Positions 9,485 to 19,055 are shown, counted from the stretch's first letter. The stretch is DNA of 64,000 nucleotides from CAYVTV01 sp964526475 (GCA_964526475.1 CAZGKF010000002.1:62001-126000), one strand, 5' to 3'. Numbers and translations are program-made. The notes: generated from the letters alone by a model not told the origin.

Positions 9485-10318
9485 TTAAATCACCCAGTTC
9501 AAAGGTTCTTCAAAAGACTTACTGTCACGTATGATGGCTTTATGCTGACGATAAACAACACTATGCGGAAGAACACTTTCAGTTAACCAGACATTACCCC
9601 CAATAATAGTGTCGTGACCTACAACCGTTTTGCCTCCGAGGATAGTACTACCTGCATAGATAATAACATTATCTTCAATAGTTGGGTGGCGTTTGGTGTC
9701 TGCCATTTTCTTTTCCACATATATGGCACCAAGTGTGACCCCCTGATAAATTTTTACATTATCACCCACCAGGGTTGTTTCACCTATGACAATTCCCGTT
9801 CCATGGTCGATAAAAAAATTCTTTCCTATTGTAGCCCCCGGATGAATATCTATCCCTGTTTTACCATGTGCATATTCACTCATTACCCTGGGTAGAACAG
9901 GAACCTTCAGATTATAGAGCACATGCGAAAGTCTGTGCACAACCAGGCTGTAAAACCCGGGATAACAAAGAATTACCTCCTCAACTCTTTCTGCAGCAGG
10001 ATCACAATGCATAAAAGTGTCTGCATCGTCAAGAAGAAGCTTATATACTTCCGGAAGTATCTCAAAAAATTCGGCAGCAAGCTCTTTCGGGGATTTATGA
10101 AGATCCTTCTCCAATGGGATCAGTAATTCCTTAAGCCTAAGTTTCATCCTGTCAAGTCTTATCTCAATATCCCTCAGGTTAATGTTATTCTTTTCCTTTA
10201 TAGGGAAAAGCAAGTAAACCATATCATCCACATATGCATGCGTATCTGTCATGGAGGGAACATCAGAACAATAATTACTGTTAATGCTGTATAAGAATTC
10301 TGCAAATTTTTTTCCCAT
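9485..10318 (-). CDS. cysE: Serine O-acetyltransferase
   Basis: It transfers acetyl from acetyl-CoA to L-serine for cysteine synthesis. The 277-residue protein has a helical N-terminal domain and a C-terminal left-handed beta-helix made of hexapeptide repeats (IHPGATIG, IDHGTGIVIGET, VKIYQGVTLGA, TILGGKTVVG). The catalytic His and Asp fall in the DIHPGATIG and DHGTG segments. It is the first gene of the cysE-cysK pair. It resembles the longer Bacteroidota type. Confidence 0.93.
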   Translation of the reverse strand: MGKKFAEFLYSINSNYCSDVPSMTDTHAYVDDMVYLLFPIKEKNNINLRDIEIRLDRMKLRLKELLIPLEKDLHKSPKELAAEFFEILPEVYKLLLDDADTFMHCDPAAERVEEVILCYPGFYSLVVHRLSHVLYNLKVPVLPRVMSEYAHGKTGIDIHPGATIGKNFFIDHGTGIVIGETTLVGDNVKIYQGVTLGAIYVEKKMADTKRHPTIEDNVIIYAGSTILGGKTVVGHDTIIGGNVWLTESVLPHSVVYRQHKAIIRDSKSFEEPLNWVI

Positions 10319-10337
10319 GTTTCATCGAATTTACCTG

Positions 10338-10345
10338 CAAAAATA
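10338..10345 (-). promoter_or_regulatory. Bacteroidota -7 box TATTTTTG for cysE-cysK
   Basis: On the minus strand an exact TAnnTTTG match lies 20 bases before the cysE start codon, giving a very short leader. No riboswitch-like structure fits in that space. Confidence 0.5.
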
Positions 10346-10433
10346 GTGAATTTATGCGACTTCAACGCTATGGGTAATTTAAAATATGCCCTGAAATCTT
10401 AAAGTGCAAAAGCGGCATTACACAATAAAAACT

Positions 10434-10441
10434 TATCTTTG
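10434..10441 (+). promoter_or_regulatory. Bacteroidota -7 box TATCTTTG upstream of PL6 lyase
   Basis: An exact TAnnTTTG match, 128 bases before the start of the polysaccharide lyase gene. The long leader ends in AACAGGAGAAATTACACT before the ATG, one of the few clear Shine-Dalgarno-like stretches (GGAG) in the window. Confidence 0.45.
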
Positions 10442-10569
10442 CGAAAATCCGTGTATAAATCAGATATAAAAATAGCAAAAAGAACCATGTTAGTTGTGAA
10501 GTACTATAAAAAGCATGTTATATAGTTCAATAGTACCGATTTAATATAAAAAACAGGAGAAATTACACT

Positions 10570-12093
10570 ATGAACAAGATTATAAATTCAACAATTTCTA
10601 TAATCATTATTACCTCACTTGTTTTTTCAACAGGTACATGCAGCACTGATACAGTACCCAAGCCTGATGCATCGAATGACAATGTCGTAACAAGTGTAAA
10701 ATTGGATAGGACAATATTAAAACTGACTGTCGGTGGCGAACCAGTAGCTCTCAGTGCATCAGTTAAACCAGAAAATGCAGTTAATAAAGAAGTGACTTGG
10801 TCATCAAGTGATAATAGCGTGGCAACAGTTTCAAACGGAGTTATTACACCGGTAGCTGAGGGTACAGCTTTCATCACCGTAACAACTGTTGAAAAAAACT
10901 TTACGGATATATGTGAGGTAAAAGTCATGGACTCAACAACATGGGATCCATTATCCGTAACTGATCTGCCTGCAGCATTGAAAGTTAAAAATGTCAATAA
11001 TCATGCAAGTCTTTTAAATGCACTGGCCACAGTAAATCCAGGTGATCATATTGTCCTTGCGGATGGAAATTACAGCGGCATTTCAATAAGTCGCTCCGGC
11101 ACTAAAGATTTTCCTATCGTAATAAAGGCCGACAAGTTGCTTGGAGCTAAAATCACTTCAGGAAGTGTATCCATTAAAGCGAAATGGGTAATCGTATATG
11201 GTCTTGATTTTGTAGTTAGTAACATAAAAATAGGTCAGGATAGTCCGGCTGAAGATGTTTCAATATGGCGTTGCCGTTTTCGTGACAATACTGGTGGAAC
11301 TAATGATACAGGGATGAAAAGTGCCATCAGAACCTACAATGCAAAGAGAGTTGACATTGCGTATATTGAAGTCACAAACTGGAAGGGAGGATTACTGTTT
11401 GGAACTAAAGATGGTTCACGCGACATAACAGTGAGGTATTCACTGTTCAAAAATACACCTAAGGGATATGTAGAAAATGGCTCAGAAGCTATACGGACTT
11501 TGTCCGGACAACCTGAACTTTTTCTTGAGGAAATTAATCTGCTTGTCCACCGGAACAGATTTGCTGAATGGAACAGTGATAGTGAAACTATATCCATCAA
11601 AAGCAGCAAGGTAATAGTGCGGCAGAATACACAGGAAAATTGTTGGGGCACATTTAATAATCGGAACGGTTCCGGCAATCTTTTTGATGCCAATTGGTCT
11701 AAAAACAGCATGGGGATAGGCATGCATGACGGTGATGCAACTGTATGTAAACCTAATATCATGATCGGCAACAAAGTTGAAAATGCAACACGTGGTCTTA
11801 CAGCAAAGGGGGGAGATGCTGAACCTTGCACAAACACTCACCCTGGATGGGCAAAAGCTTATGATCTATGGGTCAGCAGCAATATCACCATCAATTGCAG
11901 CCTGATCGTTGGCTTTAATTATACTGATCATAAGGGGAATAAGGTAAAAAGAACAGTTATATATAACCACACCGGGAACATTGAAATGCGGGATGAAGAG
12001 GAAACAATAGACAATCGAAACCAGCCAGACCCAACCTATACCCCAGGTGAGCTTATCTGGCTTGAAGATAGTGATGTAGGACCAGATGCATAA
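10570..12093 (+). CDS. Polysaccharide lyase family 6 lipoprotein with BIG2 domain
   Basis: A 507-residue exported protein. A lipoprotein-type signal (IIIITSLVFSTGTCS) is followed by a bacterial Ig-like BIG2 domain (about residues 40-125: LKLTVGGEPV, VTWSSSDNSVATV, GVITPVAEGTAFITVT). A right-handed beta-helix of the chondroitinase B/alginate lyase type (PL6) follows. It shows the PL6 N-terminal ALATVNPGDHIVLADGNY, the SETISIKSS segment with the catalytic Lys, and an Arg in FNNRNGSG where the family has its second catalytic base. It would cleave an acidic polysaccharide such as alginate or a glycosaminoglycan by beta-elimination. No SusC/D genes stand nearby. An ATG with a GGAG upstream fixes the start. 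Confidence 0.85.
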   Translation: MNKIINSTISIIIITSLVFSTGTCSTDTVPKPDASNDNVVTSVKLDRTILKLTVGGEPVALSASVKPENAVNKEVTWSSSDNSVATVSNGVITPVAEGTAFITVTTVEKNFTDICEVKVMDSTTWDPLSVTDLPAALKVKNVNNHASLLNALATVNPGDHIVLADGNYSGISISRSGTKDFPIVIKADKLLGAKITSGSVSIKAKWVIVYGLDFVVSNIKIGQDSPAEDVSIWRCRFRDNTGGTNDTGMKSAIRTYNAKRVDIAYIEVTNWKGGLLFGTKDGSRDITVRYSLFKNTPKGYVENGSEAIRTLSGQPELFLEEINLLVHRNRFAEWNSDSETISIKSSKVIVRQNTQENCWGTFNNRNGSGNLFDANWSKNSMGIGMHDGDATVCKPNIMIGNKVENATRGLTAKGGDAEPCTNTHPGWAKAYDLWVSSNITINCSLIVGFNYTDHKGNKVKRTVIYNHTGNIEMRDEEETIDNRNQPDPTYTPGELIWLEDSDVGPDA

Positions 12094-12133
12094 AAAATAT
12101 TACAGGAAAACTAAGCTGTTACTTTTTATTTCA

Positions 12134-14359
12134 TCATAATTCTAACCATTCGGTAAGAAGTCTAAATAATTCAGCACTTGATCCCGCTGAAGAAATTTTT
12201 AAATTATTATCAGCATTCTTATTCATGAAAGCTTTCCTTATTACGGATAAATCTTCTTCATAACTATCCATTTTTGCAATTTCCCCTTTTGCATCAGTAA
12301 TATTCACCATAAGCAGTTTTCCGGGTGCAAGAGTCGCTGAAAGATCGGGCAGATCATATGATGCAAGGGAAGCCGGAACGGCTCCTGTAATAAATGAGGA
12401 CTTGTAATTTTCAGTAAATGCCAGGGAACGGTATGAAGGATAGGGCTCAATCAAAGCCACACGGGTAATAAGAGGGTTAAATGCTGCGGCGTGTAAAAGT
12501 ACAGGAGCTATCTCACCCCTGGCAACACTGTAAATCTCATCAGGTTCTAGTTTTTCTTTTAACAAAAGAGCCAGTCTGTTGACATCACCTGCCCTTATAC
12601 CGACCATACTTCTGCCAATGAGTATGGTTGCATACCAAAGATTATGGGACGTACCGTTGATATATGCATCGCCCTTATAATCACCTGGCCCTGTCTCTCC
12701 CATTCCGATAAGGTCGGGAGAAAGAACTGTAAAGCCCTGCCTGACAAACCATTCCATTTCTCCTCCCTCTGAAGCTTCGGCCGACTTACCTGATGGGTGC
12801 AGATAGATAATAGCCCTGTTGTTAGGTTTTTCAGGTATCATTAACAGGTAAGGAACAGGGTAATTGCCTTCGCCTTTAACATGGTACTTCTCTATTATAT
12901 ATCCATTCCTCTCTAAACGTCCGCTAAAAACAGGCTTGTCAACATATTCCGGTTCAAGGTAACCACATAAATTTTTAGCCGATTCAATTACCCCGGGTAA
13001 ATGTGTATTCATTTCCGCTCTGGATGAATTTAATTTATCCATGAGTTTTTCAGCATCTTTCCTGTTTACACTGAATGCCGTTTCACTGTTAAAGGAAGAA
13101 ACAACCTGACCTGTCGGTGTAACTCTTATTTCATCCTCACTAAGTAGCTCTACTTCCTCATCCAGTGTACTTCCCGGGTTGTTAAGGTGATTCTGGAAAA
13201 AGGCATACATAGCCTCCCTGTTCTTTTTTGTGGAAGCATGTCCTGCAATATCTTCCACCCGGCCAAAGTTTTCTTCTTTACTATAGGCACTATAAATCAG
13301 GGAAACCTCTTTTTCTGTTTCCCTTGCTCCCTGCATATTGAAGAAGTCATTGGTGGTGGTAACCATCAAAGCAGGTTTGGGAGCACGTACGGCCAGAAAG
13401 TCCGGATGATCAAATCCCCTCCTGACAGCAGATAATAAATTCTGCTCGGCATCCTGTGGCCCAATAGACTGGAATAATCTGGTAAAGTTTGTGATAAAAC
13501 ATTCCGGTGCAGCAGCATAAATTCGTTCATCCATTGCAGCAATTAGTGCGGTTTGTGTTCCTCCACCCGAAATACCGGTTATCCCGATTCTTATTGAGTC
13601 AACCTCTTTACGTGTCAATAAATAATCAACAGCTCTTATCCCATCCCAGGTCATATATCCGGCCATAGAATTGCCAGTAAGGAAAATTTGTGATCCGGGA
13701 TAGGAATGCTCCAGTGTAGGCCAGAATAATTTTGACCGTTTTGTTTCAGGATCGTAATACTGAATACGCTCACCCTGTCCTATAGGATCAATCGCGAAAA
13801 CAATAAATCCTTTTTTAACTAAGTTAATGATAAGATGCTGGAATGACTCCACACGGTATGCTGTAGCTGAATGTCCGCTGCAGTGAATGATGACAGGTGA
13901 TCTTCCTTTAAGTTTTTTTGGGATAAACATGGAGGAAGTAACAAAATATCCAGGCCTCGATTCAAAAATTATATGATCGACCTTGTAGCTGTCCTTTTCC
14001 ACAGTTCTTAGAATTTTTGCATTCAAAGGAGTTTTTTCAGGAAATGGACCAATAATATCATGTAAGGTTTCCTTAAGCCAGTCCTGCCGTTGTTGCCAGT
14101 CTGCCAAAGAATGTATTCCTGATATATCGTCTTTACGTTTCTCAAGATACTCATATGCCTGTGATGAAATATGCCAATAAAGTGAATTGGAAACATCACT
14201 GAACTGCATCCAGTTATGTTTGTTTTTGCCGGAATAAAGAATATCCAGTTCATCCTGTGCATGAATAATGCTGTTTGCAAACAATAATACTAATAAAAAA
14301 CAAAACATATCTCTTATCAAAAAAGCAGGACTGTAACCTGGTTTGTTAAACAATTTCAT
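12134..14359 (-). CDS. Two-domain alpha/beta hydrolase (acetyl xylan esterase-like), secreted
   Basis: A 741-residue protein with a signal peptide (FCFLLVLLFANSIIHAQ) and two alpha/beta-hydrolase domains in tandem. The first (about residues 85-395) looks active: nucleophile Ser264 in GISGGGTQT, an acid in TTTNDFF and a His in EDIAGHAST. It resembles acetyl xylan esterase/CE7-CE15-like carbohydrate esterases. The second (about 470-741) keeps the fold (AIIYLHPSGKSAEA, SPDLIGMGETG), but the nucleophile elbow reads VARGEIAP without GxSxG, so it is probably inactive. It converges on the PL6 lyase gene, and both may act on plant or algal glycans. The substrate is unknown. Confidence 0.8.
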   Translation of the reverse strand: MKLFNKPGYSPAFLIRDMFCFLLVLLFANSIIHAQDELDILYSGKNKHNWMQFSDVSNSLYWHISSQAYEYLEKRKDDISGIHSLADWQQRQDWLKETLHDIIGPFPEKTPLNAKILRTVEKDSYKVDHIIFESRPGYFVTSSMFIPKKLKGRSPVIIHCSGHSATAYRVESFQHLIINLVKKGFIVFAIDPIGQGERIQYYDPETKRSKLFWPTLEHSYPGSQIFLTGNSMAGYMTWDGIRAVDYLLTRKEVDSIRIGITGISGGGTQTALIAAMDERIYAAAPECFITNFTRLFQSIGPQDAEQNLLSAVRRGFDHPDFLAVRAPKPALMVTTTNDFFNMQGARETEKEVSLIYSAYSKEENFGRVEDIAGHASTKKNREAMYAFFQNHLNNPGSTLDEEVELLSEDEIRVTPTGQVVSSFNSETAFSVNRKDAEKLMDKLNSSRAEMNTHLPGVIESAKNLCGYLEPEYVDKPVFSGRLERNGYIIEKYHVKGEGNYPVPYLLMIPEKPNNRAIIYLHPSGKSAEASEGGEMEWFVRQGFTVLSPDLIGMGETGPGDYKGDAYINGTSHNLWYATILIGRSMVGIRAGDVNRLALLLKEKLEPDEIYSVARGEIAPVLLHAAAFNPLITRVALIEPYPSYRSLAFTENYKSSFITGAVPASLASYDLPDLSATLAPGKLLMVNITDAKGEIAKMDSYEEDLSVIRKAFMNKNADNNLKISSAGSSAELFRLLTEWLEL

Positions 14360-14732
14360 AACTTAATTTTTTAATATTAATCCGATAAATATACTAATTT
14401 CTCCTGTTATCATCGTTGCAATATCCCTGGGTGGAAAACATTTGATATTTTCAAACGTTTGTTTGCTAATGAATTAAATTTCATTCGCTGAAGTTCGGTT
14501 CAACTCTGCCGTTACGAATGACAGCAAGGCTGCTATTCGAGAGGAGACCCCTCACTGACATTGCCAATGACAACGACATTGCTAATTGAGGGAAGATATC
14601 TCGCTATCGCTCGATATGACAGGCTTTCGAAGGAATAAAGAGGGTAAAGGGCTTTTAAACTTAAGTACGAATATTTTCGTACTTGCTTTTTAGGTTCCGC
14701 ACCATAATAATTATTCCTGTTTTTATAAAATC
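14360..14732. other. Intergenic region with repetitive, non-coding sequence
   Basis: About 370 bases without a credible gene. The part from 14490 to 14650 looks like dispersed intergenic repeat DNA: GACATTGCCAAT near 14567 is echoed by GACATTGCTAAT near 14586, and the stretch GAAGATATCTCGCTATCGCTC has inner symmetry. It also holds the stem-loop listed at 14663. No promoter box is clear. Confidence 0.4.
14663..14684. repeat. Perfect 9-bp stem-loop
   Basis: AAGTACGAA and TTCGTACTT form a perfect 9-bp inverted repeat around a TATT loop. On the plus strand it is followed by GCTTTTTAGG, which is weakly terminator-like, but no plus-strand gene ends just before it. On the minus strand it lies about 50 bases beyond the small secreted ORF and lacks a T-run. 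Its role is open. Confidence 0.5.
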
Positions 14733-14924
14733 TTAGTGAAAAGTTTTATTTTCAAGACAAAAATGAAGTCCCCCACTCCATGGTTTTGTAACATCAACCA
14801 AAGCGGTTTGCCCATAGCCGCCTCCTCCCATATCATAAATTTCATGGTATCTAAATTTCATTTCTTGTCCAAAAATTTGCATTGAACAACTTAGCATAAT
14901 TAAAACGATAAAACAATTTTTCAT
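14733..14924 (-). CDS. Small secreted protein, 63 residues, possibly a gene remnant
   Basis: The frame codes for a convincing signal peptide (MKNCFIVLIMLSCSMQIFGQ) followed by only about 43 residues, including a DMGGGGYGQTA stretch. I do not recognise it. The mature part is too short for most exported Bacteroidota proteins, and it lies in repeat-rich intergenic DNA, so it may be the 5' end of a decayed gene. A TTG at 14939 would add five residues, but ATG 14924 starts the signal peptide properly. Confidence 0.35.
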   Translation of the reverse strand: MKNCFIVLIMLSCSMQIFGQEMKFRYHEIYDMGGGGYGQTALVDVTKPWSGGLHFCLENKTFH

Positions 14925-15050
14925 TATAGATTTGTTCAAATGAAATAAAACGATTAATGCTTTGTACTCTTGAAATTTGTTAATGACTTTTGTAATAAAA
15001 AAAATGTATTACTGATATCCGGTAATATCAAAAAAATATTTTATTACAAG

Positions 15051-15108
15051 AGATTTTTTAACATTACAATCGCAGGACTAATTTCGACAAGATTTTTTAA
15101 CATTACAA
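15051..15108. repeat. Pair of 19-bp direct repeats
   Basis: The sequence AGATTTTTTAACATTACAA occurs at 15051-15069 and again at 15090-15108, with a start-to-start spacing of 39 bases. It lies 55-112 bases upstream of the ubiE start, so it could be a regulatory duplication or a slippage product. Confidence 0.6.
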
Positions 15109-15162
15109 AACCATTTCTTACAGATTCAATTAATTTTACCAAAAATAAAATAATTTCTATTA

Positions 15163-15882
15163 ATGAAAAATGACATTCCCGAAAAGCGGCCTTTATTGAA
15201 AATGTTTACAGCTGTTCCCCCCTCATATGATTTTCTGAACCGTTTGTTAACTTTTGGATTTGATCAGGTATGGAGGAGTAAAGCAGTAAAAGAATGTCTG
15301 GAAAACAATCCTGTGAATATTCTCGATCTTTGTTGTGGCACAGGGGATCTTGCCATTAAACTCAGGAAATCTGCTTTGCCCGGGGCACATATAGTGGCAC
15401 TTGATTACAGCGAAACTATGCTTGAAACAGCAAAGAAAAAGGCCAGCAGACGAAATCTAACCAGCATAGATTTTCATTATGCTGATGCATCCAATATTCC
15501 TTTTCCTGATGAATATTTTGATACCATCGGAATATCGTTTGCTTTCCGGAACCTTACATTTCATAATCCCGACAGGGATAAATTCCTGTCTGAAATCCTC
15601 AGGGTGCTTAAATCCTCAGGTCGCTTTGTTATAGTGGAAACCAGCCAGCCAAATAAACGATTACTCCGAAAACTTTACCATATTTATCTTAAATGGATAA
15701 CAGCTCCGCTTGGCGGATTATTATCGGGACATCATGGAGCTTATAATTATCTCTCCTATTCTGCCCGCAATTATTACAGCAATGAGGAACTTAAAAAACT
15801 GTTAACTGAAAAAGGATTCTCCAAAGTTCATTCAGGGACTTTTCTTGGTGGGATTGCCGGTCTGCATGTAGTTATTAAATAA
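15163..15882 (+). CDS. ubiE: Demethylmenaquinone methyltransferase (UbiE/MenG)
   Basis: An SAM-dependent C-methyltransferase, 239 residues, that carries out the last step of menaquinone synthesis. It has the family signature AVPPSYDFLNRLLTFGFDQVWR at the N-terminus, SAM motif I ILDLCCGTGDLAIKL, FHYADASNIPFPDEYFD and ISFAFRNLTF, and ends GIAGLHVVIK, as is usual for the family. Menaquinone is the quinone expected for the NrfD-type respiratory enzyme later in the window. Its ATG at 15163 gives MKNDIPEKRP, a normal family start. Confidence 0.95.
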   Translation: MKNDIPEKRPLLKMFTAVPPSYDFLNRLLTFGFDQVWRSKAVKECLENNPVNILDLCCGTGDLAIKLRKSALPGAHIVALDYSETMLETAKKKASRRNLTSIDFHYADASNIPFPDEYFDTIGISFAFRNLTFHNPDRDKFLSEILRVLKSSGRFVIVETSQPNKRLLRKLYHIYLKWITAPLGGLLSGHHGAYNYLSYSARNYYSNEELKKLLTEKGFSKVHSGTFLGGIAGLHVVIK

Positions 15883-15945
15883 AATTACCGTTTGTACGGT
15901 TTACTGTGTAATTTATATCTGTTTCTTCCATTGATGAAACTACTT

Positions 15946-16044
15946 CCATCCTGAAAGGGTGAAATGTGAATAGCTCCTGAAGAAGAGGCTCAGGGATATT
16001 GTGTATCCGTCCATTAGTAAACAATCGAACACCAGGAGGAGCTT
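15946..16044. repeat. Palindromic intergenic repeat, copy A
   Basis: The block holds CCTGAAAGGGTGAAATGTGA, then GAATAGCTCCTGAAGAAGAG, and ends with CAGGAGGAGCT, which pairs imperfectly with the AGCTCCTG inside it. Its arrangement (short palindrome, GAAAT, GAATAG, second palindrome) matches that of the block at 29344-29508, so I treat the two as members of one dispersed repeat family. Confidence 0.45.
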
Positions 16045-16055
16045 TATAGATATGT

Positions 16056-18110
16056 CTATTCCATCACCTTTATTGCTTTAGCCGATGCTTCGAGCAATGG
16101 CTTAATTGAAAGAGGGCCTCCCACAGCTTCATTCATCCAGAGCTGAGGGATAAGCCTTCCCTGCTGAAATATCCTTTGAACTTCATCAGCAAAGGATTTC
16201 CCTTCCATCTGTTTCTCCAGCTGATAGCTGATAAGGTGTCCCAGCGGATATGCTGAAAGATAAAGAGGGTTATCAATCATATGTGAATAAACAGCAAGTA
16301 CAGGTTCATCAGTAGTGTTGAAAACATCAGCATAATATTGATTCCAGACATCTTTAGCAATCGAAATAACTGCTTCCTTTATCCGGGATTTATCCGCTTC
16401 GGGGTTTTGGTACAGCCACTTCCACAATCTTATATCTACCAGTGAAACACCCATGATCTCATAACATGCCCAGAGAATATCAAGTGTCATTAACTCTTCT
16501 TTCAAACTACCTGACTCCTTTATTCCCAATACATCGAGGTCACGTTTCTGGAAGATAAATGCCAGTGCTTCGGTAAATGCAGTATTAGGAACCCCACTGA
16601 GCATGTAATAATCCACATCATGCAGAGTGATGATTTGTTCCACGGTATGTCCGAACTCATGCATCGCAATATTAAATCCCTTGTAATCCATTCCTGCAGC
16701 AGGTATTCGGGTACGTAAAAGTGCCAGGTCGCTGCGCATTGCTCCACCCCATGCATGACCTGCTCCCCGGGCTCCTTCTACTTTTATCCTCTCTTTAAAA
16801 AACTCTGCTTTCTCTTTATCCCATTTCAGGGAGGTGAGGATAGCCGGAATTTCCTTTTCAAAAGTTTCGGCACTCGTAAAACGCTGGCTTACTGCAGCAT
16901 CGAGTTGTTCAGCCGGTATTCCGCTTCGGCTTTTAAATCCGTCATACCATATATCGAAAGGTTCAAGAGGCCTGCCAAGTCTCCTGCTTATTAAATTGCC
17001 CAGTTCTCTCACCTCATTGGACGAGACAAGGGCTATAAAGAGGTTTTCAACTTCATCGACAGATATTTCAAAACTACCTTCAAACTTTCGCTGAATATAT
17101 GTTGGCAAACTGTGATGATATTTGTCCATATTCTTTAAGGCATTGAACAATTTTTCCACTTGTTCATAACGGGTATCCGGTTCTGAATGCAGTTCAACTA
17201 TCTCCCCGTCTTTGCTAACCTCATTGGTGTATGGATTCCATTTATACTCCTTGCTGTTTATCAGGTCTTCCGGTATTGACTGGTCAATAATGCGTTTCAT
17301 CACCTGGTATATCATTTTCTGTCTTTCAAGTCCACTTTGTGTATCGTTATATTGTGATTTCAGTTCATCACGAAGACCCCAGTGGCTGATAAGCTTCTTA
17401 TCTTCCGGAAAAAGAGTATTACCATCATTATTAACAAGGTATCCCACAGCAATATTATATTCACTAATGTAAGTATCGGCCCCGGTGCTGACTGTTGAAT
17501 AATCCTGTTTATATATGGCCGGAATTCTGGAAGTTACAACATCCCCCATACGTGCGTAAGCCCATTCCCTGCGCGACCAGCTTTTACCCGATTCAGACTT
17601 TTCAGCAAGTGAGTATTCAGGGAAATTCAGAGCAATAATAAAGGCTATCTTATTTGCAAACAAATCTTCGCTTAAGTGTGCACTGGCATTATACGCACCA
17701 AAAAGCTGGTCAATATATGTGAGGGGTCCGGTATCGAGATGAAGCGGTCGCATGAGATCTTTGCTGATACGCAGAAAATAACCGCTTAAAATCTCCAGCC
17801 CGCCGGATAACTTATGAAAAAGTACTTCAAGATCTTCTTCACCGGTAACAAACTGCTCCAGGCAAAATGCCTCAAAATCAGCAATACTCCCATCTGAACT
17901 TCTCCATAAACGTGCTGCCTGAGAGACTCCCCGTTCCGCCCTGAAATGAATTTCCTTCCCATGAGCTTTGGTAAGTTGTGAAATCACATTCTGAACAACA
18001 TTTTCAGGTACTGGAGAAAATGCTCTTTCTCCATCTTTTTCAACAGGCCTGTTACATTGAATCATAATAGGAAGTAATAGTATTAGTAATAACCATTTTA
18101 TTTTTTTCAT
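16056..18110 (-). CDS. Zinc metallopeptidase lipoprotein (gluzincin, M2/M3-like)
   Basis: A 684-residue lipoprotein (signal LLLILLLPIMIQCN with lipidated Cys). The zinc site is HEFGH at about residues 484-488, and the third ligand is probably the Glu in NTAFTEALAFIFQ some 28 residues later. The helical, all-alpha look and the position of the motif resemble angiotensin-converting-enzyme-like (M2) and oligopeptidase (M3) families. It probably trims peptides in the periplasm or at the outer membrane. I cannot assign a definite MEROPS family. It stands alone; the downstream gap holds a repeat. Confidence 0.75.
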   Translation of the reverse strand: MKKIKWLLLILLLPIMIQCNRPVEKDGERAFSPVPENVVQNVISQLTKAHGKEIHFRAERGVSQAARLWRSSDGSIADFEAFCLEQFVTGEEDLEVLFHKLSGGLEILSGYFLRISKDLMRPLHLDTGPLTYIDQLFGAYNASAHLSEDLFANKIAFIIALNFPEYSLAEKSESGKSWSRREWAYARMGDVVTSRIPAIYKQDYSTVSTGADTYISEYNIAVGYLVNNDGNTLFPEDKKLISHWGLRDELKSQYNDTQSGLERQKMIYQVMKRIIDQSIPEDLINSKEYKWNPYTNEVSKDGEIVELHSEPDTRYEQVEKLFNALKNMDKYHHSLPTYIQRKFEGSFEISVDEVENLFIALVSSNEVRELGNLISRRLGRPLEPFDIWYDGFKSRSGIPAEQLDAAVSQRFTSAETFEKEIPAILTSLKWDKEKAEFFKERIKVEGARGAGHAWGGAMRSDLALLRTRIPAAGMDYKGFNIAMHEFGHTVEQIITLHDVDYYMLSGVPNTAFTEALAFIFQKRDLDVLGIKESGSLKEELMTLDILWACYEIMGVSLVDIRLWKWLYQNPEADKSRIKEAVISIAKDVWNQYYADVFNTTDEPVLAVYSHMIDNPLYLSAYPLGHLISYQLEKQMEGKSFADEVQRIFQQGRLIPQLWMNEAVGGPLSIKPLLEASAKAIKVME

Positions 18111-18252
18111 TATTACAGGTTTTTAAAGGTAAATATTGTGTCTTACCCAGAAAATGCTTTAAGTCAACATACAAATGTAATAAAGCCTTCTGTCTAATAC
18201 AAACCCGTTTATTTGTAATTTTCATCACTGTTTGAAGAGCTTCCATTTTATT

Positions 18253-18915
18253 TCAGTTACTGAGCGGCAGGTAAAAATACTGGCCAATACCCACTGTGAA
18301 GATAAGGTTACCATACAGCATATGTTCAGTGAATACCACAGGAAGTGATCTGCTTTTACGGTAAGTATAAGCAAACATTAGCCCTCCTAAAAAAGTAAGA
18401 ACAATGGCAAGCCAGTTTCTGAAGATAATATGTGAAAAAGAAAACAGGGCTGCATTTACCAGAAAAAAACCTGTCTCATTGGATATCAGATCACGATACC
18501 GGTGGAAGAACCATGTGCGAAAAATAAATTCCTGGGGAAAAGCCGACCACAATGGATAGAAAACCATGATTATAAGCCATAAAAGAAAACGTTCCCTGGG
18601 TAAAAAAAACCAGTTTTCAGGTGATATAACTCTTACAATTATAACACTTGTAACAGCCAGAATAATAAATCTCAATAATAAAGGCTTCCATCCATGGAAT
18701 GTATTAAACCCCATATATCTGCGATCGAACTTCTTATCTCTTAAAATTATAAAAAGTAAAAGAAAAAAAACTATTAACAGGGGTATAGCTTTATGAAAAG
18801 GTATTTTATCGAAATAATATAATAGCGGCAAGCCGATAAACAGAATAATAAGTTCGGCCCAACGGAAAACTGCGGTATTAAAAAAATCCTTAAATATTAA
18901 ATTATATCCATTCAT
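18253..18915 (-). CDS. CPBP family intramembrane protease-like protein
   Basis: A 220-residue protein with about six to seven membrane helices. It has the CPBP (Abi, type II CAAX prenyl endopeptidase) motifs: FPQEFIFRTWFF in place of the usual EExxxR (the first Glu is Gln here), LFSFSHIIF with the motif-2 His, and a late EHMLYGN for motif 3. The Glu-to-Gln change in motif 1 could lower or abolish proteolysis; the second Glu and the Arg remain. Function unknown. It is flanked by short gaps and has no obvious operon partner. Confidence 0.75.
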   Translation of the reverse strand: MNGYNLIFKDFFNTAVFRWAELIILFIGLPLLYYFDKIPFHKAIPLLIVFFLLLFIILRDKKFDRRYMGFNTFHGWKPLLLRFIILAVTSVIIVRVISPENWFFLPRERFLLWLIIMVFYPLWSAFPQEFIFRTWFFHRYRDLISNETGFFLVNAALFSFSHIIFRNWLAIVLTFLGGLMFAYTYRKSRSLPVVFTEHMLYGNLIFTVGIGQYFYLPLSN

Positions 18916-19055
18916 TTAATTACCTTAATAAGTGAATTAACCAATAAAGAACAGATAAACAGGATTAATTCCTGTACTTTAGTTACTGTTGTAAATTTAA
19001 CATTTCTATATTCAAAATGTTTATGTATTATTGTCGTTTATTTGAATAATTAATA

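Noticed and set aside
10570..14359. A polysaccharide utilisation locus made of the PL6 lyase and the esterase.
   Set aside because: The genes converge, and no SusC/SusD pair, sensor or anti-sigma regulator lies nearby.
15885..15915. A terminator behind ubiE from the ACCGT/ACGGT and AAATTAC/GTAATTT pairings.
   Set aside because: The stems are short and no clear T-run follows, so it was not listed as a feature.
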